In this document: positions 8,358-18,087 of the stretch, piece by piece
How positions within the stretch are numbered: the stretch's first letter is position 1
Layout of the letters: each line of letters opens with the position of its first letter
NCBI GenBank assembly: GCA_025356035.1
Contig: JANXYN010000048.1
Coordinates: 1 to 42,605, forward strand
From: Geobacteraceae bacterium
GTDB taxonomy: Bacteria; Desulfobacterota; Desulfuromonadia; Geobacterales; Geobacteraceae
Length of the DNA stretch: 42,605 nucleotides
Direction of reading: 5' to 3'
The notes under the pieces: generated by a model
What the model was told of the DNA's origin: nothing
Seen by the model: the letters and a program-made list of their open reading frames with translations, nothing else
The model's database searches: none
Position numbers and translations under genes: made by a program

Positions 8358-8720
8358 TTATCTGCTTCGCTTCGCCAGGACCCGCTTGATTTCATCTTTG
8401 AGCTCCTGCAGATCGCTCGATTTCACCACATAACCATCAGCCAGCCAGGCGGAAAAATCGTCTCGGTAGCAGGAAAAAGCGGTGCAGAGGATAACCGGCA
8501 GGTTGTGGCGCTCCTTAACCAGCTTCTGTAGCAGATCCAGGCCGCTCTCGTTCTTCAACTTGATATCGAGGACCAACAACTCCACCGGCTGGGCCTGCAG
8601 GATTTCGCTCGCCTCCAGGGCAGTGGCAGCCGTCAACACCTCATGCCCCTCTTCGGCCAGCTCCTGGGAATAAAGGAACCTGATGCTGCTTTCATCGTCA
8701 ACTACCAGTATTTTCGCCAT
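8358..8720 (-). CDS. Single-domain response regulator (CheY-like receiver)
   Basis: All 120 residues form one receiver domain. Asp8 and Asp9 bind magnesium, Asp52 (in VLDIKL) is the phosphoacceptor, and Thr80 and Lys100 complete the active site, so it should be phosphorylatable. There is no output domain; it must act through a protein partner. Its ATG follows the stop of the upstream kinase gene by only three bases, so the two are co-transcribed and that kinase is the natural phosphodonor. What the pair senses or controls cannot be read from the sequence. Confidence 0.9.
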   Translation of the reverse strand: MAKILVVDDESSIRFLYSQELAEEGHEVLTAATALEASEILQAQPVELLVLDIKLKNESGLDLLQKLVKERHNLPVILCTAFSCYRDDFSAWLADGYVVKSSDLQELKDEIKRVLAKRSR

Positions 8721-8723
8721 CTG

Positions 8724-10340
8724 TCATGCCTCCCTTGTGATCGGCAGCTTAATGGTAACGCTCATCCCGTCATCGCCATAGTCAATAGCAAATGGTATGC
8801 CGTTTTTTTCAAAGATGGTGGCACAAAGGGGCAACCCAAGACTGCTGGAGGATTCCTGGCGAGGAAAAAGATGTGAGGCGGCTGTTTCGCCCGCCGGTAG
8901 TTCGCTTTTTCTGCTGGAATCGCTGATTGCCAGGATCACGTAATCATCATTCCGCATGGTTGCCAGCCTGATTTCGCCAGCTCCTGCAATTGCCTCCACC
9001 GAATCGTTCAGAATGGTTCTGAGGCAGTAGGAGATCTGCTTATAGTCAATATAGACGGTGGGGAGGTCCGGGCCCAGCTCAAGACTACATTGAATCTTCC
9101 TCTCCTGAAATTTTTCCGACAGCCCCTGACAGACATTTGACACCAGTTGATTCACGTCCCAGCTGTCCATGGTCGGATACAGCGAATCGGAATAAGTCAG
9201 CACCTCCCCCAGCACCTCCTCAAGCTGCCTGGTTTCACGCACGATCGACTCGAGATATTCCCGCTTCGGATCCTGCTCCGCCACGGTTTTCAGTAACGAT
9301 CTGGCAAAGCCGCCAATGATCATCAGCGGATTGCGGATGGAGTGGGCGATATTGGAGGTAATCTTCCCCACCAGCGCCATCTTTTCCATCTTGACGATCA
9401 GCTCCTGCTGCTCCTGAAGCTTCAAATTGGCGCTGGTAAGCTTGTCGACTTCCTCCTGCAGCCGCTCATAGAGCGAGGCCCGCTCGATGGCAAAGGCAAC
9501 CGGAAAGGAAAAGGTCTCCAGGGACTGCATATCCTGAAGGGTGATTGGCTTGTGGGTAAAGCAGTTATCCGCAATGATCAGGCCGATCCGGCGCTTTCTC
9601 GAGATAAGCGGCACAATGATGAAACTGCTGCTCCCCAGAATCTCGGCAAAACTGCCGTAGAGCTCCGGCTGGGCAGACGCGTTCTCGACCAGCACCGGTT
9701 TGCTGTCATTCAGGACCCTATTCAGAATGTGCTGCTCGTCGGCGAGGGGGACAGTGAGGCGCTCCAGCAGGTCGTGAAACTTCGCCTTCTCTGACGATAG
9801 CTTGGTGTCGTAGAAGTGCTTCGCCATTTCCTTAAGGGTAAAGTTGTTGCGGTCGATATCGGCCCAGGTCTGCCATGCCTCCTCATAGGTTCGCGGTCCT
9901 ACTCCCAGATGCCCTTCAAGAAACTGCCGCTCCTTGTCGGCCAGCAGCAGAAAGGCGCGATTCATGGCAAAGCCTTTGCCGGCTGTAATGGCGGTCATGG
10001 CCACCGACAATACTTCATCAAGGTCCATGGAGGTCTGCAGCACCACCCCGAGCTCATGGAGAAAGTTGATTTCCCGGGTTTTGCTGTCGAGAAAACTGCC
10101 CATGGAGAGGAGCTGCGCCCGCTGGTCGGCAAATTCCGCGAGAATGTGGGGAAGTATCCCGGTAAGCGGATATCCCATATCCCGCAACTTACGCAGGTCA
10201 GTTTTGAAGCGGGGGCATTCAACGCATTTTTCCACCACCCTTTTGCCGAGCGAGGAGCAGAGCTCCTTTTCTCCCTCGGCAATATAGGGGCATTCATCCG
10301 GAGCGATTTTTTCCTTGGCCCAGCAACACTCCCAGTTCAA
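8724..10340 (-). CDS. Cytosolic sensor histidine kinase: Cys-rich N-terminus, GAF, HisKA, ATPase
   Basis: The start is TTG at 10340, preceded by a perfect GGAGG five bases upstream; the protein has 538 residues. Residues 1-45 hold six Cys (5, 6, 17, 28, 39, 42) in a CCW...CP...C..CP arrangement, like the small two-CW Cys motif found in anaerobes, possibly metal- or redox-binding. A GAF domain spans about 95-290, a coiled coil follows to about 322, and the H-box NIAHSIRNPL places the phosphoacceptor at His333. The ATPase domain keeps Asn445 and a GLPLC loop (502-506), but the usual DxG of the G1 box is ISDSS (472-476), so nucleotide binding may be weak or altered. There are no membrane segments. 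It forms an operon with the receiver protein at 8358-8720. Confidence 0.88.
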   Translation of the reverse strand: MNWECCWAKEKIAPDECPYIAEGEKELCSSLGKRVVEKCVECPRFKTDLRKLRDMGYPLTGILPHILAEFADQRAQLLSMGSFLDSKTREINFLHELGVVLQTSMDLDEVLSVAMTAITAGKGFAMNRAFLLLADKERQFLEGHLGVGPRTYEEAWQTWADIDRNNFTLKEMAKHFYDTKLSSEKAKFHDLLERLTVPLADEQHILNRVLNDSKPVLVENASAQPELYGSFAEILGSSSFIIVPLISRKRRIGLIIADNCFTHKPITLQDMQSLETFSFPVAFAIERASLYERLQEEVDKLTSANLKLQEQQELIVKMEKMALVGKITSNIAHSIRNPLMIIGGFARSLLKTVAEQDPKREYLESIVRETRQLEEVLGEVLTYSDSLYPTMDSWDVNQLVSNVCQGLSEKFQERKIQCSLELGPDLPTVYIDYKQISYCLRTILNDSVEAIAGAGEIRLATMRNDDYVILAISDSSRKSELPAGETAASHLFPRQESSSSLGLPLCATIFEKNGIPFAIDYGDDGMSVTIKLPITREA

Positions 10341-10572
10341 TCAAACCTCCATCGGCTCTCCCTGCAAGCCGCTCCTGTCTGCGTTCAAATTATAGCAGCC
10401 AGGGCGCCATTTGCAAGGCAAATCAGCGTGATGCACGCATGGTTTATTAATTAAAAGCGCACCACTCAAAAAGGGTTTTCTCCGGGAGCAATTCCCATTA
10501 TAATTACATGAACACCTCCCCTTGCCAAAGTAATGCCAATGTAACGAACCCACAACATAAAGATGACATCGG

Positions 10573-11130
10573 ATGGTAACCATGGACGGACCGATCAGAA
10601 TTGGCATAAGCGCCTGTCTCCTGGGGAAAAGTGTGCGCTATAACGGCAGCCACAAGCATGCCCCCTGGATCACCGATGCTTGTGGCTCTTGTTGGGAACT
10701 GGTCGGCATCTGCCCAGAGGTGGAATGTGGTCTCCCCATCCCGCGCGAACCCATGCGACTCGAAGGTGACCCTCTCCGGCCGCGACTGGTTACCGTTGAG
10801 ACCGGTGTTGACCTGACGGATACAATGCTTGCCTGGTGCGCCAGGAAAGTAGAGGAGCTGGAAGAAGCTCGTCTGAGTGGCCTCATCCTGAAGGAGAATT
10901 CGCCAAGCTGCGGCCTGTCAGTGCTGGAAATTTTCCAGAAGGATGGCGTTCCGATCAAAACCGGCCGAGGCCTGTTTGCCAACGCTTTACTAAGCCATTT
11001 CCCCCTGCTCCCTCTAATAGAAGGGGACGCGCTCCAGGAGGCGACCGTTCGGGCTGATTTTCTTGAGAAGGTCACTGATTACCGTCACCCACAGGAGTCA
11101 CTGCGGAAGTCGCAAGGGGATTCTGACTAA
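10573..11130 (+). CDS. DUF523 / TudS-like protein
   Basis: The 185-residue protein matches DUF523: GISACLLG near the N-terminus, CPEV at 47-50 and KENSPSCG at 107-114. Cys15, Cys47 and Cys113 are the three conserved Cys. In characterised TudS members of this family such a trio holds a [4Fe-4S] cluster that removes sulfur from thiouracil or 4-thiouridine. The exact substrate here is unknown. Two start codons are possible, ATG 10573 and ATG 10582; neither has a strong ribosome site. The gene stands alone: the flanking kinase gene on its left is divergent and the next plus-strand gene lies about 400 bases downstream. Confidence 0.85.
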   Translation: MVTMDGPIRIGISACLLGKSVRYNGSHKHAPWITDACGSCWELVGICPEVECGLPIPREPMRLEGDPLRPRLVTVETGVDLTDTMLAWCARKVEELEEARLSGLILKENSPSCGLSVLEIFQKDGVPIKTGRGLFANALLSHFPLLPLIEGDALQEATVRADFLEKVTDYRHPQESLRKSQGDSD

Positions 11131-11379
11131 TACCCAAACGCCGTCAAAATGATGACTGGGCGCGCGAACCGGGCGCCCCCTGGGATTCACGAACGTATGT
11201 GGAGGAGCCCACGACGCAACCAACACGGTCAGCGTTGGTTGCGACTAGCTATAGGTTGCTATGCTGAACGGAAAGATCATGGCCTTGGCTCCCTGACTCG
11301 TTCTGCCTCTGGCATCATTCACAATATCTGCCATTAACCAGCTCCGCTTACATTGCCGGTACCCCTTTCTGCGCTACTT
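11131..11379. other. Non-coding gap with a perfect inverted repeat
   Basis: The roughly 400 bases between the DUF523 gene and the kinase gene hold no convincing CDS. A 10-base perfect inverted repeat (CGCAACCAAC, loop of nine, GTTGGTTGCG) spans 11215-11243. It has no T-run after it, so it is either a weak terminator or a protein-binding site. A 62-codon plus-strand ORF across it (11149-11337) has no recognisable features. Confidence 0.5.
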
Positions 11380-11388
11380 TGGTATAAT
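11380..11388 (+). promoter_or_regulatory. Extended -10 promoter for the PAS kinase
   Basis: TGGTATAAT is a perfect extended -10 element (TGN followed by TATAAT). No good -35 is found at the normal distance, as is common for extended -10 promoters. Transcription would start near 11395, after the ATG at 11387, which supports translation from the ATG at 11537 and implies a leader of about 140 bases. Confidence 0.6.
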
Positions 11389-11536
11389 GGGTAACAGCTT
11401 CGGCACCCACCCTATGCCAGTCATCCAGAGACCCCGTTGGTCTGAAGATAAAGCGGGGTTTCACATGCATGGGCCAACCATCTGTGGGTCATGGAAATAT
11501 GTGGCATCATTTTTTGGCAGGTTCGCGAGGCCATTT

Positions 11537-14146
11537 ATGAAAAACACCTCTGAACTTCAGCAGAAGCTTGCTGGTCTGGAGAGATTCAAGCTTACTGCAA
11601 GAGGAGAGCAGTTTCGAACCTTTTTCGAAGGAGCGAACGACGCACTACTCACCATTCGTGATGGCATCTTTGTGAACTGCAACCAAAAAGCGTTGGAGAT
11701 GTTTCGTTGCACCCCCGAGGAGTTACTCCGTCAGACTCCCGAGCAACTCTCTCCCCAGAAGCAACCGGATGGGAAAGAATCCGCCGTAAAATCCGGAGAG
11801 TTGATGATACTGGCATTGGCGGGAGCACCCCAATTTTTTGAATGGCAACATCGCCGGTGTGACGGAACATTGTTCGATGCCGAGGTGAGTCTCAACCGTT
11901 CGGAATATCAGAAAGATGTCGAACTCCTGGCAATAATCCGCGACATCACCGAGCGTAAGCGGACCGAGGAAGCGTTGCGCGAAAGTGAATCGCGCTATCG
12001 TTCTTTGTATTCCTCGATGAACGAGGGGTTTGCCCTCCATGAGCTTATTTACAGCGAAACAGGGGAAGCGGTCGACTACACGATTCTCGATGTCAACCCT
12101 GCTTATGAAGCAATTACCGGCTTGGCAAGGGAACAGACGGTCGGCGCCAAGGCATCGGAACTCTACAAAACCGGCGAACCGCCTTTTCTGGGGATCTATG
12201 CAGGGGTGGCCGCCTCGGGAAAACCTGTAACCTTCGAGCAAACTTTTGCACCGATGGCAAAGTCTTTCAGGATCTCGGTTTTTTCGCCAGCTCCGGGGAA
12301 ATTTGCAACGGTCTTTGAGGACGTTACCAGCCGCAAACAGACAGAGGAAGAGCTGCGCAAGACCCGCGACCAACTGGAGAATCGGGTCGAAGCACGCACT
12401 CTTGAACTGGCCAGGACCGTGATGGTACTGCAGGAAGAAATCGCTGAGCGGAGCTTGATGGAAGAGGCGTTGCGCAAAAGCGAGGAGAGATATGCGCTGG
12501 CCGCCCAGGGGGCCAATGACGGCATCTGGGATTGGGACTTCGAAACAGGAGAAGTATACCTGTCTCCCCGATGGAAGGAGATGCTTGGTTACGAGGAAGG
12601 CGAATTTCTTGACAGCGCCATCGAATGGAGAAGGAGTATCCATCCAGACGATTACGACCGGGTGATAGCCACGGGGCGTGCATTTTTGAAGGGGAAGATC
12701 CTCGCTTACCAACTCGAATACCGGCTCAGACACAAAGATGGCAGTTACCGCTGGGTCCATGCCCGGGCAGTGTGTTTACGCAATGCGGCGGGAAGGGCCT
12801 ACCGGATGGCGGGGTCACACACCGACATCACCGAACGCAAGGCGGCAGAAGAAAAAATCCTGCGCCTGAACCGGCTCTATGCGATGTTGAGTGCGAACGG
12901 CCAGGTGATCCTGCGCGCCACTGACCGCGACACCCTGTACCGCGAGAGCTGTCGGATCGCCGTGGAGCACGGCGGCTTCAGGATGGCCTGGGTCGGGCTG
13001 ATCGATGAATCCTCCGGCCTGGTGAACCCGGTGGCGTCAAGCGGCCATGTGGAGGGTTATCTGGACCACATCCATATTTCCGTCAGAGCCGAGCCGGCAG
13101 GACTCGGCCCGACCGGCTCGGCCATCAGGGCCGGCAGCTACTATGTCTGTAACGATTTCATGCACGACCCATGCACCCTCCCCTGGCAGCAAGCAGCAAC
13201 CAGCCGCAATTTCCAGTCCTCGGCCGCCATCGCCCTCAAGCAGGATGACAAGGTGATCGGGGCGCTGACCATGTACGCCGCCGAGCGGGACTTCTTCGAT
13301 CAGCAACTGGTGGAACTGCTCCAGGAATTGGCGGCGAACATCTCCTTCGCCCTCGCTAATCTCGACCGGGAGGCCCTGCGCAGGGAGACGGAGCTGGCTC
13401 TGCAGGCGGAAACCGCCGAGCGGTTGCAAGCGGTGGAAGCGCTCCGGCAGAAAGACCAGCTGCTGATGCAGCAGAGCCGCCAGGCGGCCATGGGGGAGAT
13501 GATCGGCAACATCGCCCACCAGTGGCGACAGCCGTTGAATACGCTCGGGCTCCTCACCCAGGAATTATCCCTCGCCTACGAGATGGGTGAGTTCAGCAAG
13601 GAACACCTTGATGCCAGCGTAAAAAGTATCATGCAGATCATCTTTCACATGTCCCAGACCATCGATGACTTCCGCAATTTCTTCAAACCCGACAAGGAAA
13701 AGATCCAGTTCCGAGTCAATCAGGTGGTCAAGAAAACAGTCTCCCTCATCGAAGGAAGTTTCCACGAGCATCGGATCGGCATCGACGTCATCGCAGAAGA
13801 TGACCTGCTGATCAATGGCCATCCAAACGAGTATTCCCAGGTCCTCCTCAACATCCTCCTCAATGCCAGGGACGCGTTTCAGATACATCAGGTTGCCACC
13901 CCCCGGGTGGTAGTGCGACTTTTTTCAGAGCACGACAGGGTTGTGGTGACCGTCACCGACAACGCCGGCGGCATCGCGGAAAACATCATCGATAGAATCT
14001 TCGACCCGTACTTCACCACCAAGCCCCCGGACAAGGGGACCGGTATCGGTCTGTTCATGTCGAAAACCATTATCGAAAAAAATATGCACGGCACCCTTAA
14101 GGCGCGCAACAGCGGCACTGGCGCCGAATTCAGGATCGAGGTTTAA
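11537..14146 (+). CDS. Soluble hybrid-sensor kinase: three PAS domains, GAF, HisKA, ATPase
   Basis: I place the start at ATG 11537 (869 residues, GCGAGG eight bases upstream) rather than at the in-frame ATG 11387, which overlaps a promoter -10 box. In order: PAS (about 20-140, ending DITERK), PAS (about 150-270, ending DVTSRK), a coiled coil, PAS with PAC (about 316-436, ending DITERK), GAF (about 450-610), dimerisation domain with NIAHQWRQPL (phosphoacceptor about His661) and an ATPase domain with NILLNARD, DNAGGI and GTGIGL all intact. There is no membrane segment, so it senses an internal cue. The next gene, a receiver-PAS kinase, begins one base after this stop, which points to a phosphorelay. 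The ligand is not known. Confidence 0.88.
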   Translation: MKNTSELQQKLAGLERFKLTARGEQFRTFFEGANDALLTIRDGIFVNCNQKALEMFRCTPEELLRQTPEQLSPQKQPDGKESAVKSGELMILALAGAPQFFEWQHRRCDGTLFDAEVSLNRSEYQKDVELLAIIRDITERKRTEEALRESESRYRSLYSSMNEGFALHELIYSETGEAVDYTILDVNPAYEAITGLAREQTVGAKASELYKTGEPPFLGIYAGVAASGKPVTFEQTFAPMAKSFRISVFSPAPGKFATVFEDVTSRKQTEEELRKTRDQLENRVEARTLELARTVMVLQEEIAERSLMEEALRKSEERYALAAQGANDGIWDWDFETGEVYLSPRWKEMLGYEEGEFLDSAIEWRRSIHPDDYDRVIATGRAFLKGKILAYQLEYRLRHKDGSYRWVHARAVCLRNAAGRAYRMAGSHTDITERKAAEEKILRLNRLYAMLSANGQVILRATDRDTLYRESCRIAVEHGGFRMAWVGLIDESSGLVNPVASSGHVEGYLDHIHISVRAEPAGLGPTGSAIRAGSYYVCNDFMHDPCTLPWQQAATSRNFQSSAAIALKQDDKVIGALTMYAAERDFFDQQLVELLQELAANISFALANLDREALRRETELALQAETAERLQAVEALRQKDQLLMQQSRQAAMGEMIGNIAHQWRQPLNTLGLLTQELSLAYEMGEFSKEHLDASVKSIMQIIFHMSQTIDDFRNFFKPDKEKIQFRVNQVVKKTVSLIEGSFHEHRIGIDVIAEDDLLINGHPNEYSQVLLNILLNARDAFQIHQVATPRVVVRLFSEHDRVVVTVTDNAGGIAENIIDRIFDPYFTTKPPDKGTGIGLFMSKTIIEKNMHGTLKARNSGTGAEFRIEV

Positions 14147-14147
14147 A

Positions 14148-15674
14148 ATGCCCCCCTGCAATCAAAATAACGCCGAGATTGTCATGCTCTTTGTTGAAGA
14201 TGACCCAGTAGCCAGGGAGATCCTCGGCACCATGATCCCCCGAAAATTCCCCGCCGTTAAACTTCATGTGGCTGAGAATGGCAAAATCGGGCTGAAACTG
14301 TTCAAAGCGCATCAACCGGACATTGTCATCACCGACATTAATATGCCGGTGATGGATGGCATCCGGATGGCCACTGAAATCAAGGCCTTGAATCCTGATG
14401 TACCGATTGTGGTCATTTCGGCGCACAGTGACACCGACTACCTGCTGAGTGCCATCAATCTCGGCATCAATCAGTATGTGTTGAAACCGGTCGACCAGCA
14501 AAAGTTGTTTGCAGCCATTGACAAATGCGTAGCCAATATCAAGCTGGAACGCCAGGTCCGGCTGCAACACGCCTACATCAGCAAATTATCCCTCGCCGTC
14601 GAACAGAGCCCGACGATGGTGGTGATCACAGATCCCCAGGGAACCATCGAATACGTCAATCCGAAGTTCAGCGAAATTACCGGGTACGCGCCGGCTGAAG
14701 TCATCGGCCAAAACCCGCGACTGTTGAAATCGGGAAGAATACCCGCTGAAGAGTACCAGAAATTGTGGGAGACAATCACCAGTGGCAGGGAATGGCGGGG
14801 CGAATTTATCAACCGGAAAAAGAACGGCGAACTGTACTATGAGTCGTCATCCATCTCGCCAGTCAAAAACCTGTACGGGACCATCACCAATTTCGTCGCC
14901 ATCAAGGAAGACATCACCGCACGGAAGGAAGCGGAAACAGAGATTGAGGTGCTAAACACTCACCTGGCTAGCCGGGCCGCTGAACTGGAACTCGCCAACA
15001 GAGAGCTCGAATCGTTCAGCTACATGGTTTCCCATGACCTGCGCCGGCCGCTCACCAACATTAACGGCTTCTGTCAGGTGATCCTGCAATTATGCGCCGA
15101 CCGGCTTGACAAGCAATGCCTGGGGTTCGTCCAAGAGATTTACGATGGAACCCTGCAGATGAACAAACTGATCGACACCCTGCTGAACTTTGCGCTGCTG
15201 ACCCGCAGAGACATGCAGTGCGAATCCATCGACCTGAGCATTATAGCGAAAGGCATTGCAGTGGACTTAGGTTCCGCGGAACCGCAACGGCAGGTGACCT
15301 TCAGGATCAAGGATGAGATAAAGGCTCACGGTGATGCCGCACTTATCCGGGTAGTCCTGGAGAACCTCCTTGGTAATGCCTGGAAGTATACCGGCAGCAG
15401 GGATGCGGCAGTCATCGAGTTCGGCATTACCGACCAGGGGGGGGAGACGGTTTATTATGTGCGTGACAATGGGGTCGGTTTTGACATGAAGGAGGAGGGG
15501 AAGCTGTTTGAAACGTTCCAGCGCCTCCACCACTTAGAAAAGTTTGAAGGACACGGTATCGGTCTTGCCACCGTCCGGCGGATCATCAACCGGCACGGCG
15601 GCCATGTTTGGGGGGAAGGGGAAACGGGAAAAGGAGCGACCTTTTTTTTCACCCTCGGCGGCAGAGAGAAATAA
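14148..15674 (+). CDS. Receiver-PAS-histidine kinase
   Basis: This 508-residue protein starts at ATG 14148, one base after the upstream kinase stop. The N-terminal receiver (about 10-130) has acidic residues 17-19, phosphoacceptor Asp63 (TDINMP) and Lys113. A PAS/PAC domain follows (about 145-260, ending DITARK), then a coiled coil, the HisKA motif MVSHDLRRPL with His296, and a complete ATPase domain (Asn410, RDNGVGF 439-445, GHGIGL 468-473). It has no membrane segment or output domain. Because it carries both a receiver and a kinase core, it probably takes phosphate from the preceding kinase and signals onward to an unlinked regulator. An 8-G run (15437-15444) lies in the ATPase region. Confidence 0.88.
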   Translation: MPPCNQNNAEIVMLFVEDDPVAREILGTMIPRKFPAVKLHVAENGKIGLKLFKAHQPDIVITDINMPVMDGIRMATEIKALNPDVPIVVISAHSDTDYLLSAINLGINQYVLKPVDQQKLFAAIDKCVANIKLERQVRLQHAYISKLSLAVEQSPTMVVITDPQGTIEYVNPKFSEITGYAPAEVIGQNPRLLKSGRIPAEEYQKLWETITSGREWRGEFINRKKNGELYYESSSISPVKNLYGTITNFVAIKEDITARKEAETEIEVLNTHLASRAAELELANRELESFSYMVSHDLRRPLTNINGFCQVILQLCADRLDKQCLGFVQEIYDGTLQMNKLIDTLLNFALLTRRDMQCESIDLSIIAKGIAVDLGSAEPQRQVTFRIKDEIKAHGDAALIRVVLENLLGNAWKYTGSRDAAVIEFGITDQGGETVYYVRDNGVGFDMKEEGKLFETFQRLHHLEKFEGHGIGLATVRRIINRHGGHVWGEGETGKGATFFFTLGGREK

Positions 15675-15695
15675 GGAGGGGCTTACCCCTCCTTA
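15672..15695. terminator. Shared hairpin at convergent gene ends
   Basis: A perfect 10-base stem (TAAGGAGGGG, loop CTTA, CCCCTCCTTA) contains the stop codons of both the receiver-PAS kinase (plus strand) and tatA (minus strand). No T-run follows on either strand, so termination may be inefficient or factor-dependent. Confidence 0.65.
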
Positions 15696-15871
15696 TGGGT
15701 CTCATCCTTCTTCGGCTTGATTTCAATCTCGTCTTTCCCGTCGGAGGCCTTCTTGAAATTTCTGATGCTCTTGCCCAACGCACTGCCGATTTCAGGGAGC
15801 CTTCCGGCCCCGAACACCACCAGGACGATGACGAGAATCACGAGAAGTTCCGGCATACCTATTCCAAACAT
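15683..15871 (-). CDS. tatA: Sec-independent protein translocase subunit TatA/E
   Basis: The 62-residue protein has the standard TatA layout: a short N-terminus (MFGIGMPE), one hydrophobic helix (about 8-20), the FG hinge at 20-21, an amphipathic helix ([17 protein letters not shown]) and a charged tail. TatA oligomers form the pore of the twin-arginine pathway, which exports folded redox enzymes. A GGGAGGAA ribosome site lies six bases before the ATG. No tatB or tatC is adjacent. The last codons form part of a hairpin shared with the convergent kinase gene. Confidence 0.95.
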   Translation of the reverse strand: MFGIGMPELLVILVIVLVVFGAGRLPEIGSALGKSIRNFKKASDGKDEIEIKPKKDETHKEG

Positions 15872-15906
15872 GAGTTATTCCTCCCAGCTCTGGATAATTT
15901 CTGTCA

Positions 15907-15935
15907 ATTATTGCATCCTGCCGGGGAAAAATCAA
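15907..15935 (-). promoter_or_regulatory. Promoter of tatA
   Basis: On the minus strand TTGATT is followed after 17 bases by AATAAT, preceded by TGC (extended -10). The distance to the tatA start is about 36 bases, giving a short leader. Confidence 0.6.
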
Positions 15936-16025
15936 GGAGATACGACAAACCGCATTGTGCATTACTGCCGAGGGTGGTTTTTACTCTGGGCAGCGACAGC
16001 CGGATCATGCTAAGCTAGGGACCTT

Positions 16026-18020
16026 ATGGAAACCTTTGAGCTGACCAGCAATTACACCCCCCAGGGGGATCAGCCCCGTGCCATTGCCGAGCTGATCGAG
16101 GGGCTTCTCCGTGGTGACCCGCACCAGGTGCTGCTGGGAGTTACCGGCTCCGGAAAGACGTTTACCATGGCAAACGTCATTGCCAACCTGAACCGTCCCA
16201 CCCTGATTCTCGCCCCCAACAAGACCCTGGCTGCCCAGCTTTACGGCGAATTCAAGGAACTATTTCCGGCCAACGCAGTGGAATTTTTTGTCTCCTACTA
16301 CGACTACTACCAGCCGGAAGCCTATCTCCCCACCACCGACACCTTCATCGAAAAAGACTCGTCGATCAACGACGAGATCGACAAGCTCCGGCACTCGGCC
16401 ACCAGAAGCCTGCTAACCCGCCGTGACGTGATCATCGTCGCGTCGGTCTCCTGTATTTACGGGATCGGCTCGCCGGAGGCCTACCAGCAGATGCACCTCT
16501 TCTTTCGCCAGGGAGAACGGCTCGACCGGGACGAGCTGTTGCAGAAACTGGTGGCAATCCAGTATGAGCGGAACGACATCGACTTCCACCGGGGCACCTT
16601 CCGGGTGCGCGGCGATATCGTCGAGATCTTTCCGGCCCATGATGACGAAGTGGCCCTGCGCATCGAATTCTTCGGCGACACGGTGGAGGGGATCGCCGAA
16701 ATCGACCCGCTCCGGGGTAAAATTATCCAGAAACTCTCCAAGTATGCCATCTATCCGGCTTCCCATTACGTGGCCACACGGGAAACGCTCGAGCGTGCCG
16801 TCGAACAGATCCGGCTCGAACTGGAGGAGCGGATTCGCTGGTTCAAGTCACAAAACATGCTGGTGGAGGCCCAGCGGATCGAACAGCGGACCTTTTTCGA
16901 CATCGAAATGATGGAAGAGATGGGATTCTGCCAGGGGATCGAAAATTATTCCCGCCACCTGGACGGCCGGGCTTCTGGGGAGCCGCCCTACACGCTGATA
17001 GACTATTTCCCCCACGACTTCCTCTTCTTTATCGATGAGTCACACATCACGGTCTCCCAGGTGGGGGGTATGTACCGAGGCGACCGCAGCCGCAAGGAAA
17101 CCCTGGTCAATTACGGCTTCCGCCTGCCGTCGGCCCTCGACAACCGCCCCCTCAATTTCCAGGAATTCAACGCAAAACTGAACCAGGTGGTCTATGTCTC
17201 CGCCACACCGGCCGATTACGAGTTGCAGAAGGCGGGAGGGGTAGTGGTGGAGCAGGTGATCCGTCCCACCGGCCTGATCGATCCGGAAATCACCGTGCGG
17301 CCGGCCACCGGCCAGGTGGACGACCTCCTCGCCGAGATCCGGGAAACCGTGGCCAAAGAGGAACGGGTTTTGGTCACCACCCTGACCAAAAGGATGGCAG
17401 AAGACCTCACCGACTACTACCGGGAGCTGGGGATCAAGGTTAAATACCTCCACTCCGACATCGACACCATTCAGCGCATGCAAATTATCCGTGATCTGCG
17501 GCTGGGAGTATTCGACGTGCTAGTCGGAATCAACCTGCTGCGGGAGGGGCTCGACATCCCGGAGGTGGCCCTGGTAACGATACTCGATGCCGACAAAGAG
17601 GGGTTCCTCCGTTCTGAGCGCTCGTTGATCCAGACCTGCGGCCGTGCTGCACGAAACATTAACGGCCGGGTTATCATGTATGCCGACACCATCACCAAAT
17701 CTATCCAGGCGTGCCTTAACGAGACCGGCCGGCGGCGGCGAATCCAGAATGACTACAACCGAGAGCACCAGATCACGCCCCAGAGTGTGAAAAAGGGGTT
17801 GCACACCATCCTCGAATCGATCGAGGAGCGCGATTACTATACGGTGCCGGTAGCTGCCGAGATGCTCGAGGAGTATATTCCGGTCGAGAAGATCCCGAAA
17901 GAGGTGAAGAAGCTGCAGAAGGCTATGCTTACTGCCGCCAAGAACCTGGACTTCGAGAAGGCCGCCGAGCTGCGCGACCGGATCAAGAAGCTCCAGGAGA
18001 TGGAGCTGGCGTTGAAGTAG
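16026..18020 (+). CDS. uvrB: Excinuclease ABC subunit B
   Basis: This 664-residue protein has the normal UvrB length. It verifies DNA damage after UvrA loading and positions UvrC for incision in nucleotide excision repair. Walker A is GVTGSGKT (38-45); the beta-hairpin that inserts between strands is seen as [12 protein letters not shown] (about 92-103); helicase motifs include DESH and the [10 protein letters not shown] segment. The UVR domain that binds UvrC is present at about 625-660 ([13 protein letters not shown]). Only a weak AGGGA lies before the ATG. It is transcribed divergently from tatA. The gene after it starts 67 bases downstream, beyond a fragment of the heptamer repeat. Confidence 0.98.
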   Translation: METFELTSNYTPQGDQPRAIAELIEGLLRGDPHQVLLGVTGSGKTFTMANVIANLNRPTLILAPNKTLAAQLYGEFKELFPANAVEFFVSYYDYYQPEAYLPTTDTFIEKDSSINDEIDKLRHSATRSLLTRRDVIIVASVSCIYGIGSPEAYQQMHLFFRQGERLDRDELLQKLVAIQYERNDIDFHRGTFRVRGDIVEIFPAHDDEVALRIEFFGDTVEGIAEIDPLRGKIIQKLSKYAIYPASHYVATRETLERAVEQIRLELEERIRWFKSQNMLVEAQRIEQRTFFDIEMMEEMGFCQGIENYSRHLDGRASGEPPYTLIDYFPHDFLFFIDESHITVSQVGGMYRGDRSRKETLVNYGFRLPSALDNRPLNFQEFNAKLNQVVYVSATPADYELQKAGGVVVEQVIRPTGLIDPEITVRPATGQVDDLLAEIRETVAKEERVLVTTLTKRMAEDLTDYYRELGIKVKYLHSDIDTIQRMQIIRDLRLGVFDVLVGINLLREGLDIPEVALVTILDADKEGFLRSERSLIQTCGRAARNINGRVIMYADTITKSIQACLNETGRRRRIQNDYNREHQITPQSVKKGLHTILESIEERDYYTVPVAAEMLEEYIPVEKIPKEVKKLQKAMLTAAKNLDFEKAAELRDRIKKLQEMELALK

Positions 18021-18031
18021 CGAGTAGCGTA

Positions 18032-18046
18032 CTACGTGCGACGTGC
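18032..18046. repeat. Single-arm fragment of the CGTGCGA heptamer repeat
   Basis: CTACGTGCGACGTGC in the uvrB-MFS gap matches the units found at 5639-5724. It has no opposing arm. Confidence 0.45.
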
Positions 18047-18087
18047 AGAACCTTGAATATCGAACTAACGCGAACAGGTAACCAACT

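Noticed and set aside
11149-11337. 62-codon plus-strand ORF between the DUF523 gene and the PAS kinase
   Set aside because: Composition is arginine-rich and unlike a folded protein, it overlaps a perfect inverted repeat, and it has no ribosome site.
11395-11536. Possible GEMM-type (cyclic dinucleotide) riboswitch in the PAS-kinase leader, as these are common in Geobacter
   Set aside because: The conserved core bases of the GEMM aptamer are not present; only a simple C/G-rich pairing is seen. The leaders of both triheme cytochrome genes were checked with the same result.
13037-13519. Minus-strand ORF opposite the PAS kinase
   Set aside because: It lies fully inside the GAF-HisKA coding region and has no motif, ribosome site or promoter.
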